From Photobacterium chitinilyticum (lineage in GTDB: Bacteria; Pseudomonadota; Gammaproteobacteria; Enterobacterales; Vibrionaceae): a stretch of 64,000 nucleotides of DNA. The number at the start of each line of letters is the position of its first letter. The first letter of the stretch is position 1. Below the pieces are notes generated by a model. That model did not search any database. It had not been told where the DNA came from and worked only from the letters and a program-made list of their open reading frames with translations. Shown piece after piece: positions 35,308 through 43,209 of the stretch. The position numbers and the translations under genes were made by a program. Where the stretch lies: assembly GCF_004104355.1 (NCBI RefSeq), contig NZ_RJLM01000002.1, positions 311,168 to 375,167 on the forward strand, written 5' to 3'.

Positions 35308-36501
35308 TTACTTATCAAGACAAACACGTTGGAAGTCATTCCACTCACCCACACCTGGAGTAACTTCCATACAGCCTTTTTTTGTATCCATCACTGCTGT
35401 TAACGTAGAGATGAAGTCAGAGCCATAAGCAGCATGCTGAGCAATTGGCTTAGTATTAAGTACATATTTCGCAGCGTCGACATTACCTTCTGGCGTGTTG
35501 TCGATGAATTGCTGTGCGAACTCTGCGCGCCACTCAGTGTAAGCGGTAGCAACTGTGCGCTGCTTATTTTTCTCACCAAGGCCAACTGACTCTGCAAAGG
35601 CTTGCATCACTCCCGGACGCTCAGAGTGGTTCGCATGACCGACCCCAGCTTGACGCTTGATGACGTAGTTTTCGCCATCGAGCATTTCCACTCCAACCGT
35701 GTTTCCGTGGCTGTCAGCGAAGTTGAAGTGAGACGCGACGACTGTGCGGTATTTGTCTAGGATCTTCTCTGCATCATCAACATTCTTGGCATTGCGAACT
35801 AGGTAGTTTTGCAGTGCACCGAGTTCGATAGCACTGTCTGCATCAAGGCCAACACCTTTCGAATCTGTACCTTGGAAGTTAATCACAACACCAATGTCTT
35901 TACCTAGCGTTTGACCCGAGCCATAGAAACCAGATGCCATTACTTGTACATAATCATCCGCTTGCAACACCCAGTAGTTACCGCCAGATAGCGATGGCGT
36001 GTCGTTTACTTGACCAACAACACCCGTATCCACGAAGCTGACTGTTGTGCATCCGCTAAGTGCAGACTGAGCGGCCGACGCTAATGCTGCATCTAGCTGA
36101 GACAGAGTGAACATGGTTTCTAGTGAAATCCCACCTACTTTGGCAAGCGCTTTAACAACATCGAAATATTCAGGGTTTAGCTTTCGAGAGTTTTCCAACA
36201 CCTTCACCGAACTTTTCTCAAATTCGACCACATCAATGCTTGCTAGTTTATAGACATATTGCGCTTCCTTAATACCACGTCGTACTTCTTCACCTACCTG
36301 CTTTTCAAACAGCTCAGCGTAGTCAGCAGGCTTTACACCACGAATATCGACAATCGGCAGACTTTCTTGTTGAACAAATGCCTGAGGGCTGTAATAAGGC
36401 TGATTCACATCCAACCCTGGAGCTGGCTCAAGAGAAATAGCATGAGCTGCGCCAGAAAGTGCAAGTGCTGTAGCAAGGATTGCGCGTTTAGTCGTTAGCA
36501 T
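35308..36501 (-). CDS. Exported C45/acyl-transferase-fold Ntn hydrolase
   Basis: This 397-aa protein has a Sec signal (residues 1-21, ending AHA) and a domain like the penicillin acyltransferase (AAT, peptidase C45) family. The segment SGCTTVSFVDTGVVGQVNDT (about 149-168) fits the GC-[TS]-...-[QG]-x-N-x-D core, where Cys becomes the N-terminal nucleophile after autocleavage. Later ASHFNFADSHGNTVGVEML and NHSERPGVM also fit. Such enzymes hydrolyse amide bonds of acylated amino acids, peptides or signals; the substrate here is unknown. An HTH regulator is divergent with 135 bases between, and a 13-bp palindrome lies in the gap. The ATG at 36501 has a weak ribosome site. Confidence 0.75.
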   Translation of the reverse strand: MLTTKRAILATALALSGAAHAISLEPAPGLDVNQPYYSPQAFVQQESLPIVDIRGVKPADYAELFEKQVGEEVRRGIKEAQYVYKLASIDVVEFEKSSVKVLENSRKLNPEYFDVVKALAKVGGISLETMFTLSQLDAALASAAQSALSGCTTVSFVDTGVVGQVNDTPSLSGGNYWVLQADDYVQVMASGFYGSGQTLGKDIGVVINFQGTDSKGVGLDADSAIELGALQNYLVRNAKNVDDAEKILDKYRTVVASHFNFADSHGNTVGVEMLDGENYVIKRQAGVGHANHSERPGVMQAFAESVGLGEKNKQRTVATAYTEWRAEFAQQFIDNTPEGNVDAAKYVLNTKPIAQHAAYGSDFISTLTAVMDTKKGCMEVTPGVGEWNDFQRVCLDK

Positions 36502-36579
36502 GGTGTTTACCCTTATGTATTTGGTTCATCATCTGAGACAGTTCGTGTCTCTGTATCTGGCTATTAAATTATCATTTCA

Positions 36580-36592
36580 AATTTCCGAAATT
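36580..36592. promoter_or_regulatory. Palindromic candidate operator
   Basis: AATTTCCGAAATT is a perfect palindrome about a central C, in the gap between the hydrolase and the divergent HTH regulator, 45 bases before the regulator start. A related spaced palindrome TTTCC-N7-GGAAA lies just beyond the regulator stop (about 37093-37110). Confidence 0.5.
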
Positions 36593-36636
36593 CAGATACT
36601 GTTAAGGTAATAATTCCAGAAAAATGGACAGGCACG

Positions 36637-37053
36637 ATGGCAGAAATAGAAACTGAAGGGTTCGAGTTTTTCGGTGTTGAAGAGACAGTGTTTCGTAAAA
36701 TGGTGATCGAGCGTATCGAAGCGCTCATGGTTCAAGAGGGGCTGTCTAAGAACTCACTGGCAAAAAAAGCGGACATTGGACGCTCTGCTCTTTATGAGAA
36801 AATGGATCGAGAAGCGAAAAGTCATTTCACTATCTTGGATTTTTTCCGAATTGCCAAAGCGCTTGATGTCAGTTTGCTACAACTATTCCCAATGACACAA
36901 TTAGAGCGACTCCATGGCGGTCAACTGCCTCTTTCTGCCAGTACACTAAAGTTTCTCGACCTCATGCTCGCCGCGCCCAAAGAGGACATTGAGTTTTTAT
37001 CCAACTTTTATGCGTCACTTAAAAAGCGGGATAGCGTAGACGAAGATAAATAA
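36637..37053 (+). CDS. XRE/Cro-type HTH transcriptional regulator
   Basis: This 138-aa protein has a lambda-repressor-like helix-turn-helix at about residues 26-70 (QEGLSKNSLAKKADIGRSALYEKM, continuing FRIAKALDVSLLQLF). A helical C-terminal part of about 60 residues presumably mediates dimer formation. It is divergent from the exported hydrolase and lies next to a 13-bp palindrome, which suggests self-regulation and control of the neighbour. No ligand-binding domain is recognised. ATG start; ribosome site weak. Confidence 0.78.
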   Translation: MAEIETEGFEFFGVEETVFRKMVIERIEALMVQEGLSKNSLAKKADIGRSALYEKMDREAKSHFTILDFFRIAKALDVSLLQLFPMTQLERLHGGQLPLSASTLKFLDLMLAAPKEDIEFLSNFYASLKKRDSVDEDK

Positions 37054-37295
37054 CCGAATACATATCCAGAATTCATACATTCAGCACTAATTATTTCCAA
37101 ATTATGGAAACGCGCTCTATGTAGTGGATGAGTAAAATTGGCCACTAGATAAGAGGTTTTGCAATATCTTGAGTAATCCGTCACATGCTAATTTAGCAAA
37201 ATTACTGACAAACTCCTGTCCAGCTTCGTGCCTGTCTCTTCATCAGGCACGATTGTGCTTCATTATCTGTCTGTTAGTGCTAGAGAGTGGATATA

Positions 37296-37315
37296 TTTCT
37301 GGCATATGCCAGAAA
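37296..37315. promoter_or_regulatory. Perfect 20-bp palindrome, candidate operator
   Basis: TTTCTGGCATATGCCAGAAA reads the same on both strands over 20 bases. It covers the -35 region of the candidate promoter for the 34-aa/86-aa gene pair. Confidence 0.65.
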
Positions 37316-37318
37316 CCG

Positions 37319-37341
37319 TGATGTATAATTGGCATACATCA
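37319..37341. promoter_or_regulatory. 8-bp inverted repeat over the -10 box
   Basis: TGATGTAT and ATACATCA flank a 7-base spacer. The TATAAT at 37324-37329 lies inside it, so a protein bound here would block or position RNA polymerase. GGCATA in the spacer also occurs in the neighbouring palindrome. Confidence 0.55.
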
Positions 37342-37447
37342 ATAATGGAAGGCCCGCTGATAGCTACTTTAAATTCAACCGGATCTCAATGAGTCAGCTT
37401 GAACAAGTTCTAACCATTTATATTGGATTGAGCAAGAAAGGAAGATA

Positions 37448-37552
37448 ATGCTTGTGAATGAAAATAATGATGATAGTGCCTCCATTGATATTAGAGGCGG
37501 TAATGATATTGGTGAAACAAAAATGGTAGGGTTTAAAAAACTGTTATGTTAA
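37448..37552 (+). CDS. 34-residue peptide gene
   Basis: The frame encodes a 34-aa peptide with an acidic Asn/Asp/Gly-rich N-terminal part (NENNDDSASIDIRGGNDIGE) and a basic hydrophobic end (MVGFKKLLC). GGAAG lies just before the ATG and a promoter with operator-like palindromes lies about 110 bases upstream. Its last 7 bases overlap the start of the next gene (ATGTTAA), so the two are translationally coupled. I recognise no family. The charge split and terminal Cys recall signalling peptides or small bacteriocin precursors, but that is a guess. Local base composition is AT-richer than the neighbours. Confidence 0.45.
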   Translation: MLVNENNDDSASIDIRGGNDIGETKMVGFKKLLC

Positions 37553-37806
37553 AAGATACAGAGAGTAATATTGTTGCTCATATTTTTTTTGATTTAGAGT
37601 TCAAGATCCAAAATCTTCAAATAGATAGTGAACAAAAAAAAGAGCTTTCTCAAATTGTTACAAATATGAAAACTGGCTTTGGTTCAGAATCTTTCGAAGA
37701 GGCATATAAAGAATTCGCATCATTTTCATCTAATCATGTGGCGACTATGAATCCAATGCTGCCGTTCATTATACAGTTAGCAGCCTATTTGCCGCTAAGA
37801 CATTAA
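37546..37806 (+). CDS. 86-residue helical protein, partner of the peptide gene
   Basis: This 86-aa protein is mostly predicted alpha-helical: a first helix (VAHIFFDLEFKIQNLQI), a charged helix (SEQKKELSQIVTNMKTGF), a third (SFEEAYKEFASFSSNH) and a hydrophobic end (MLPFIIQLAAYLPLRH). It is not a clear membrane protein. Size and a four-helix look would fit immunity proteins of small bacteriocins, among other things, but no family motif is recognised. It overlaps the 34-codon gene by 7 bases and depends on the same promoter. Base composition is AT-rich, suggesting acquisition. Confidence 0.6.
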   Translation: MLKDTESNIVAHIFFDLEFKIQNLQIDSEQKKELSQIVTNMKTGFGSESFEEAYKEFASFSSNHVATMNPMLPFIIQLAAYLPLRH

Positions 37807-38114
37807 TAAATCGCATATTTAATGTAACAACTTTAAACCATGGCCATCTATATAAATTGAGCTAAACTCATAAGCTTGTACAATTATTGTCTTATACTTT
37901 TTTGTTGTGCTGTATATGGTTGTTGGTTACCGTTAACGAAATGCTAGCTATTGTGTACGGCATGGATTTGTTCCAACGTTTCCAGATGGTATAGAAAGTG
38001 AAAAGCTCTACTTAAAGAAGAGTAGGGCTTACTTCTGGTAAATGGTTTGTGACAGAACCTTAAATATCCTTTGTTGAGTTTTTTATGATCAACAGGGTAT
38101 TCGAGGGGGAATGG
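37807..38114. other. Intergenic region between convergent genes
   Basis: It holds a hairpin AGCCCTACTC/GTAGAGCT (38003-38031, reverse strand) followed by TTTT, a plausible weak terminator for the DUF938 gene. Nothing else is recognised. Confidence 0.45.
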
Positions 38115-38696
38115 TTATTTTTGCCACACCAATAAAAAGTTGTTGGCCGGCATAGCGACCCTAGCAGCTAGTTGCATTCCCTCACCCCAAGTGATCAGTT
38201 GCTCGATGTCCCGTAGGCCGCCAAAACCTTTTTGCTTTAGGTTTTTATCAAACTCTCGGTTGCTGTCGCTGGTGTATCGGCCATTTACATTCATTGGGCC
38301 ATATTGGCAAAAAACACCGCCTTCGGGTAGGTTGATAGATATGATCTCCATCATCTGCCTGGCTTCAGAAGGTTGCATGATATGAGTGGTGTTAGCCGTG
38401 AATACCGCATCCGCATGGATCCCGGGCCAAGGATCCTGCCCTATGGTAAACGTGATGGGAGGAGTAATATTTTTTGAGGGAGATTCGGCTATCCAGGCAA
38501 GAATATTTGCATGATTTTCAGGCATATCGCTGGTGTGCCAGGTTAATTGGGGCATCTGTGACGCAAAAAATACCGCATGCTGACCAGTACCTGAACCGAT
38601 TTCCAGAGCGTTTTGGCAGTTCTTAAAGTGGATGGACAGCTGTTCTAGGATTGGCTGTTTATTGTTTTCGCAGTGCTGACTAAAACGCTTGGACAT
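38115..38696 (-). CDS. DUF938-family SAM-dependent methyltransferase-like protein
   Basis: This 193-aa class I methyltransferase fold has the SAM-binding motif ALEIGSGTGQHAVFFA (about residues 34-49) and WHTSDMPENHANILAW after it, then ITFTIGQDPW, FTANTTHIMQPSEARQMM and FCQYGPMNVNGRYTSDSN. This set of motifs is specific to DUF938 proteins, which have no established substrate. It stands alone. The ATG at 38696 gives the usual family length. Confidence 0.85.
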   Translation of the reverse strand: MSKRFSQHCENNKQPILEQLSIHFKNCQNALEIGSGTGQHAVFFASQMPQLTWHTSDMPENHANILAWIAESPSKNITPPITFTIGQDPWPGIHADAVFTANTTHIMQPSEARQMMEIISINLPEGGVFCQYGPMNVNGRYTSDSNREFDKNLKQKGFGGLRDIEQLITWGEGMQLAARVAMPANNFLLVWQK

Positions 38697-38902
38697 ATTG
38701 CTTCATATGGTTGGATTAGATTATTTATATAGTTTTCATTAATTATTGCTATAAGGCAAGATGTTATACGAGTGATTGTCTGATCGTTGGTGTGAAACTC
38801 TGAGGGAAATTAGTACAGCTCTTGGAATAAATTATAAAGGTATTAAATTTACAACAGAGTTATTTGCAGAATGAATATCGTCCCTTGTTTTTACCTAATA
38901 AA

Positions 38903-38925
38903 GGCTTAGGGGGCAGCCCTAAGCC
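38903..38925 (-). terminator. Rho-independent terminator
   Basis: GGCTTAGGG/CCCTAAGCC, a 9-bp stem with a 5-base loop, is followed on the reverse strand by TTTATTA. It ends the two-gene operon that finishes at 38974. Confidence 0.7.
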
Positions 38926-38973
38926 GGATTTCAGGTAGAATGACAATGTGCAAGCTTTGTAGGGTAGAGTCAC

Positions 38974-39885
38974 TTATTGTATTAATTCAAGTAACCTAGC
39001 AGCAACAAACAGATCTTGTACAGCAATACCTGAGCTATCAAAGACAGTAATGTCCTCGGCTGATGCTCTGCCGGGTGAATGAGCGGTAATTACTTCCCCT
39101 ATCTCAGTTATCGGGGCATTGGTTGTATGCTGAAACTCACCGATAACTACAGATTGCGACTTATAATCACAAAATAGCGTGGCATGCTGATATAGTTCGA
39201 CAGGTAACTCATGTTTACCTACTTTATCTGCCCCCATTGCAGAGATATGCGTACCAGGCTTGACCCAATGCGCCTTGAATAACGGTTCACTGGCTGTGGT
39301 TGCCGTCACTATAATATCTGCTTGTGCGCAACCATATTGCGCCTCGCCAGCTTCAGCCGACACCCCTTTCTCAGTAAGTCGCCCGATAAATTTGTCTGTC
39401 TTAGTTTTACTTCTTCCTACAACAATCACCCTGGAAATATTACGGATAGCCGATATTGCCAAGATTTCATACTCTGCCTGATGACCTGTTCCAAATACGG
39501 TCAATACGGATGCGTCGTCCCGAGCCAGATAATCGACAGCAACGGCATCGGCTGCCGCAGTGCGGTAAGCGTTGACCTTGCTTGAAGCAACTGCGGCAAT
39601 CAATTCACCCGTTTCAGGGCTCAACAAAAATACCGTGGTTCCGTGGCATGGTTTATTTTGAAGGTGATTGTTTGGCCAATAGGTACCCGTTTTCCATCCC
39701 ACTAGCGTTGAGGTCGAAGCGGATTTCAATGAAAACATGGAGCCAGTTTGCGGGCCCGATGCATTGACTACCGGAAACAGTGTTACTTCGTTGCTGATGG
39801 CCGCAACAAGCGCCTCTTTTACTGCTGAATATGCAAGTTCATGAGTAATAAGGCTTGCTGTTTGAGTTTCGCTCATATAAATCAT
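38974..39885 (-). CDS. Ornithine cyclodeaminase/mu-crystallin family reductase
   Basis: This 303-aa NAD(P)-dependent protein has a Rossmann segment LTVFGTGHQAEYEILAI and VIVVGRSKTKTD. Substrate-side motifs are LVGWKTGTYWPNN, KVNAYRTAAADAVAVDYLA and the late DITVFDSSGIAVQDL, all diagnostic of the OCD/mu-crystallin family. Members include ketimine reductases, alanine dehydrogenases and iminosuccinate reductase BhcD. The start at 39885 is one base after the stop of the upstream gene, with AGGGGTGG before it; the frame is open to 40011. Pairing with a D-threonine-aldolase-like enzyme and a divergent LysR resembles bhcC-bhcD of the beta-hydroxyaspartate cycle, which favours iminosuccinate to aspartate; this is inference. 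Confidence 0.85.
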   Translation of the reverse strand: MIYMSETQTASLITHELAYSAVKEALVAAISNEVTLFPVVNASGPQTGSMFSLKSASTSTLVGWKTGTYWPNNHLQNKPCHGTTVFLLSPETGELIAAVASSKVNAYRTAAADAVAVDYLARDDASVLTVFGTGHQAEYEILAISAIRNISRVIVVGRSKTKTDKFIGRLTEKGVSAEAGEAQYGCAQADIIVTATTASEPLFKAHWVKPGTHISAMGADKVGKHELPVELYQHATLFCDYKSQSVVIGEFQHTTNAPITEIGEVITAHSPGRASAEDITVFDSSGIAVQDLFVAARLLELIQ

Positions 39886-39886
39886 T

Positions 39887-41020
39887 TTACCACCCCTGAA
39901 TTCTGGTCCAAACGTCGTAGGTTTGGTCTTGTGTATCAAACACATGATATTGTTTGTGCATAGACGCTGTAGCGCAGGCATGATTAGGCAGAATGTGCAA
40001 TCGACAGCCAAGGGGATAATCTTCGAAATTTATGTCACAACCATTCACAGCTTCAATAATGCCATGCTCCTGGTTTGCAGTGGTGACTTGTAAATCGCCA
40101 ATTTGTTTTCCATCGCACTTGGTTACCAGGCCATATCCACAATCTCTTGGTTGATTTTCTGTACCGCGATCAGAAGAGAGTGCCATCCACCCGGCATCGA
40201 CGATTAGCCAACCTTTATCTTTATTGTGACCTATTACTGTGGTGACGACGCTAGCGGCGATATCATTAATATTGCAGATACCGATCCCGGCCATGACCAA
40301 ATCAAAGAAAGCATAAACTCCGGCTCTAACCTCCGTTATTCCGTCCAGATTCTGATAATGATGTGCCGTGGGTGTCGAACCAATGCTGACGATTTCACAT
40401 GCTATCCCCACTGAACGAAGCTGTTTGGTAGCCTTAAGTGCCGCTTCTACTTCGTTCTTCGCGCTTTCACGTAATGATATTTGGTCAAAGCAATGGTAAG
40501 ACTCGCCGGCATGAGTCAATATCCCCTGAAATTGTGCAAATCCATCAAGCAGTAATAGAGCGATTTGGATTAACGCCGGATCATTCGGATTAATGCCTCC
40601 TCTATGCCCGTCACAGTCAATTTCTACCAATGCCGCAATAGAGCAATGGTTGTCTTGGCAAAACTGGTTCAAGATCTGAGCTTGCTCCATACTATCCAGC
40701 AATACTCTAACCTTTGCCCCTTTAGAGTTAAGGTCACGTATTCTGGATAACTTTGAGGCTGAAATTCCTACGGCATAGAGGATGTCGCTGTAGCCTTCAT
40801 TTGCGAGAGCTTCTGCTTCTTTTACGGTCGATACCGTTACCGGAGATGTCTTGTCAGGCAATAAATACTGTATCGCATCGAGTGATCTTACTGTTTTAAA
40901 ATGTGGCCTCAGACTTGTCCCTAATCCTTCAATTTTATTGCTTAGCCTGGCTAGGTTATTAAGAAATGTTGGTTTGTTGACAAGAAAGAAAGGCGTATCC
41001 AGACCTCGTACTTTTTCCAT
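39887..41020 (-). CDS. D-threonine aldolase/D-serine dehydratase-like PLP enzyme (DSD1 family)
   Basis: This 377-aa fold-type III PLP enzyme has the PLP lysine in RPHFKT (Lys42), the substrate-side HRGG segment (about 138), ILTHAGESYHC, SIGSTPTAHHY and EVRAGVYAFFD. The metal-binding HILPNHACATA lies near the C-terminus, with His and Cys as zinc ligands. The family contains D-threonine aldolase, D-3-hydroxyaspartate aldolase (and BhcC) and D-serine dehydratase. It is the first gene of a tight operon with the OCD-family reductase (1-base gap) and divergent from a LysR gene. An aldolase acting on hydroxyaspartate or another beta-hydroxy amino acid is the best guess. Confidence 0.85.
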   Translation of the reverse strand: MEKVRGLDTPFFLVNKPTFLNNLARLSNKIEGLGTSLRPHFKTVRSLDAIQYLLPDKTSPVTVSTVKEAEALANEGYSDILYAVGISASKLSRIRDLNSKGAKVRVLLDSMEQAQILNQFCQDNHCSIAALVEIDCDGHRGGINPNDPALIQIALLLLDGFAQFQGILTHAGESYHCFDQISLRESAKNEVEAALKATKQLRSVGIACEIVSIGSTPTAHHYQNLDGITEVRAGVYAFFDLVMAGIGICNINDIAASVVTTVIGHNKDKGWLIVDAGWMALSSDRGTENQPRDCGYGLVTKCDGKQIGDLQVTTANQEHGIIEAVNGCDINFEDYPLGCRLHILPNHACATASMHKQYHVFDTQDQTYDVWTRIQGW

Positions 41021-41192
41021 AGTTGGGCATCCAGGTTTTCACTACATAACATGGTCTTTTTCCTTACGTACCAGAAGTAAAAATAGATAATGCATTTGAA
41101 CTGCATCAAATCCGATGACTAATATGAGTATCCAAGAATTAGGTTTTGTTTTACATTAATAAAAATTAACTGATAGGTTTGGTTGAAACCAA

Positions 41193-42101
41193 ATGATTAC
41201 AACTGAAGATCTCAGATTTATTATGACCGTCGCCAGCCATCGAACGTTGGCGGATACGGCCAGAGCCCTAAATATCACTCCGCCCTCGGTGACGCTTCGG
41301 CTCCAACATATTGAAAGAAAACTGTCGATTAAGCTGATTCAACGTCCGTCTCGAATCGTTAGCCTTACAGAAGAAGGACAACTTCTCCTTGATAAAGGGC
41401 TCCCTATCCTCAAGGGGCTGGATGATTTACAAGAGCAGCTTGATGAGAGAAAAGAACAAGTGTGCGGAAAGCTAAGGGTGCTGGCCCCCCTTGGTTTTGG
41501 AAATGATTATGTTGCCCCGTTGCTTGGGGAATATAAAGCGAAGCATCCACAGTTAGATATTGAGCTGGAGCTGTCCGATAATCCTAATTGGGCAAGTCAT
41601 CATAAATGGGACATTATCATCTATATCGGTGCTTTGAATGACTCATCATTGAAAATGATCACTTTAGCGAAAAATCAAAGATTTATATGTGCTTCTCCTG
41701 AATATATTCAGGAAATGGGGTGTCCCGAGGAACCGCAGGATCTGATCAGGCATCGTTGCATTGCGTTGAGGGAAAATAATGAAGATGTTACTTTGTGGCA
41801 GTTTATAAATGGTGTCGATGGAAAGAGTGAGGTGGTTAGAATCAATCCGACACTGGCAAGTAATGAAGGTCGAGTGATTAAAGATTGGGCCATGGCCGGT
41901 TTAGGTATCATTATGCGTTCTGAATGGGATGTCCAACCTCAGATTAACAGTGGTGAGCTAGTTCGCTTATTGCCCACGTACTCTTTGCCAAACGCCAATA
42001 TTGTCGCGTTATTAAGTAGCCCAGAGAAAGAACGCTCAGCTCGTATTTCTGGCTTTATTTCGCTAATGAAAGAGCGGTTAGTCCCATTACCCTGGAAGTA
42101 G
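41193..42101 (+). CDS. LysR-family transcriptional regulator
   Basis: This 302-aa protein has the LysR winged helix-turn-helix at residues 1-62 (LRFIMTVASHRTLADTARALNITPPSVTLRL) and a sensor domain from about 88 (LRVLAPLGFGNDYVAPLL, ICASPEYI, GLGIIMRSEWDVQP). It is divergent from the PLP enzyme/OCD reductase operon, with about 170 bases between. In LysR systems this arrangement usually means the regulator controls the divergent operon, with a product or substrate as co-inducer. No strong ribosome site is seen before the ATG. Confidence 0.9.
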   Translation: MITTEDLRFIMTVASHRTLADTARALNITPPSVTLRLQHIERKLSIKLIQRPSRIVSLTEEGQLLLDKGLPILKGLDDLQEQLDERKEQVCGKLRVLAPLGFGNDYVAPLLGEYKAKHPQLDIELELSDNPNWASHHKWDIIIYIGALNDSSLKMITLAKNQRFICASPEYIQEMGCPEEPQDLIRHRCIALRENNEDVTLWQFINGVDGKSEVVRINPTLASNEGRVIKDWAMAGLGIIMRSEWDVQPQINSGELVRLLPTYSLPNANIVALLSSPEKERSARISGFISLMKERLVPLPWK

Positions 42102-42134
42102 AAATGCTTAAAGCGAGGGCTATAAATCTAACTT

Positions 42135-42164
42135 ATACCAATGTGATTTAACCCACATTGGTAT
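42135..42164 (+). terminator. Hairpin after the LysR gene
   Basis: ATACCAATGTG pairs with CACATTGGTAT over an 8-base loop. It abuts the left end of the 267-bp repeat and may be a terminator or part of a composite repeat; the T run is missing. Confidence 0.45.
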
Positions 42165-42430
42165 ATACCCAAGCTACCTCAAGATGCTCGTTTCAGCGAG
42201 AATTACTTGGCTACTAGGCTAGGCATCGATTAGAAGATCTAGTGGCTCTAAATTAATAATCGGTAACAACGCATAGCAGCCAAGTAAACTCGCCCTTTGG
42301 GAGTGAGCCAGCGAACCCATTTCTGTGTCAAATAACGTTGAAAGGGAATAGCCATTTCTTCCGTCATTTTCCTTGAACTGAGCTCGCTGGCCTCACTCTG
42401 AATCCTGTATCTTGAGGTAGCTTGGGTATA
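42164..42430. repeat. MITE-like element with 22-bp perfect terminal inverted repeats
   Basis: The element is 267 bases long. The ends, TATACCCAAGCTACCTCAAG and onward (42164-42185) and the inverse (42409-42430), are perfect 22-bp inverted copies. The interior has no open reading frame and contains shorter internal inverted repeats (CTCGTTTCAGCGAG near 42187). A terminal repeat with a non-coding core of this size is the hallmark of a miniature inverted-repeat element. From memory, similar ends occur widely in Vibrio and Photobacterium genomes. Fragments of the same end sequence occur at 57168-57195 and 58966-58982. No clear target-site duplication is seen. Confidence 0.8.
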
Positions 42431-42451
42431 AATGTGTACTAAGGCATTAAC

Positions 42452-43024
42452 TTACATCCGAAATAACTCAACCCGAAGATGGTTTTCGTCTTCGTATGCG
42501 ACAACCGATTGAAAATAGCCGCTTCGCTCTATAATGTTAGAAAATAAATCTTTATGATCAGAACTACCGATGAAAAGTATCTGGGTTGATTTGATCATCA
42601 GCCCTTCATCATCAAAGCTCGATGTTAAATCTTCATCAACCACACATACTAGTACCTTGCCATATCGAGCATTCAGGTCGATATTGTGGGCCAGCGAGTA
42701 TTGAGCATTGGTACGAAGCTGAGATTCGACTTCCCTAATGAGCCCGACAAAACGGTACAGGTCCGTTGAGCAGGTTTGCAGTAAGCGCTCGTGGTTCCGA
42801 ACTAGAATTGATTCTAAGTTGGTCCCCGCTTGTCGCCCGAGCAATAGCCAATTTTTAGTCGACTTTCTGACAGTCCGGTACCGACTGGCTTTGACTACGG
42901 GTTTGAGATACTGAACAAGTAGATTATTCTTCTCAGTTAGGGTGAGGCGTTTGTCGAGTTTTTTAAATTCTAAGTGTAATAAGGCATGAGTACTAATGTC
43001 TAACAGCAGTTGGGATTGGTTCAT
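42452..43024 (-). CDS. Conserved Vibrionaceae protein, probable DUF2913 family
   Basis: This 190-aa soluble protein starts with helices (LLLDISTHALLHLEF, then NNLLVQYLKPVVKASRYRTVRKS, then NWLLLGRQAGTNLES) and ends with an alpha/beta part (ILFIGSSDHKDLF, SVVAYEDENHLRVELF). Order and spacing resemble DUF2913, a family I recall mainly from Vibrio and Photobacterium, without known function. It lies alone, just right of the MITE-like repeat, and is divergent from the DNA repair operon. ATG at 43024; no strong ribosome site. Confidence 0.55.
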   Translation of the reverse strand: MNQSQLLLDISTHALLHLEFKKLDKRLTLTEKNNLLVQYLKPVVKASRYRTVRKSTKNWLLLGRQAGTNLESILVRNHERLLQTCSTDLYRFVGLIREVESQLRTNAQYSLAHNIDLNARYGKVLVCVVDEDLTSSFDDEGLMIKSTQILFIGSSDHKDLFSNIIERSGYFQSVVAYEDENHLRVELFRM

Positions 43025-43077
43025 TCGAGTACCCAGTTGGAACAGAACTTAACAATAATATCATACTATTACTGTCA

Positions 43078-43107
43078 TAAGATAACCGTAGCGTTCGTTA
43101 TCTTTTT
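43078..43107 (+). terminator. Hairpin with T run in the ada-alkA leader
   Basis: AAGATAAC pairs with GTTATCTT over a 10-base loop, followed by TTTCC. It lies between divergent genes, about 100 bases before the repair gene, where a terminator has no upstream gene to end. It may be an attenuator or chance. Confidence 0.3.
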
Positions 43108-43209
43108 CCTTGAACAAGTATCGTATCTAGGGTTCAGTGCCGATTCTGGCTAGTGTTGCTCTCGAAAGTCTTTAGACTTAGCAGAAGATAAGCCATCGAG
43201 AGTTCTGTC

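Larger units (their letters stand above)
37054..37447. promoter_or_regulatory. Palindrome-rich AT-rich promoter region
   Basis: It holds the hairpin GTGCCTG/CAGGCAC (37228-37250), the 20-bp palindrome at 37296-37315 and the inverted repeat at 37319-37341. The last overlaps a consensus TATAAT (37324-37329) that probably drives the two small genes downstream. No gene was seen. Confidence 0.55.
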
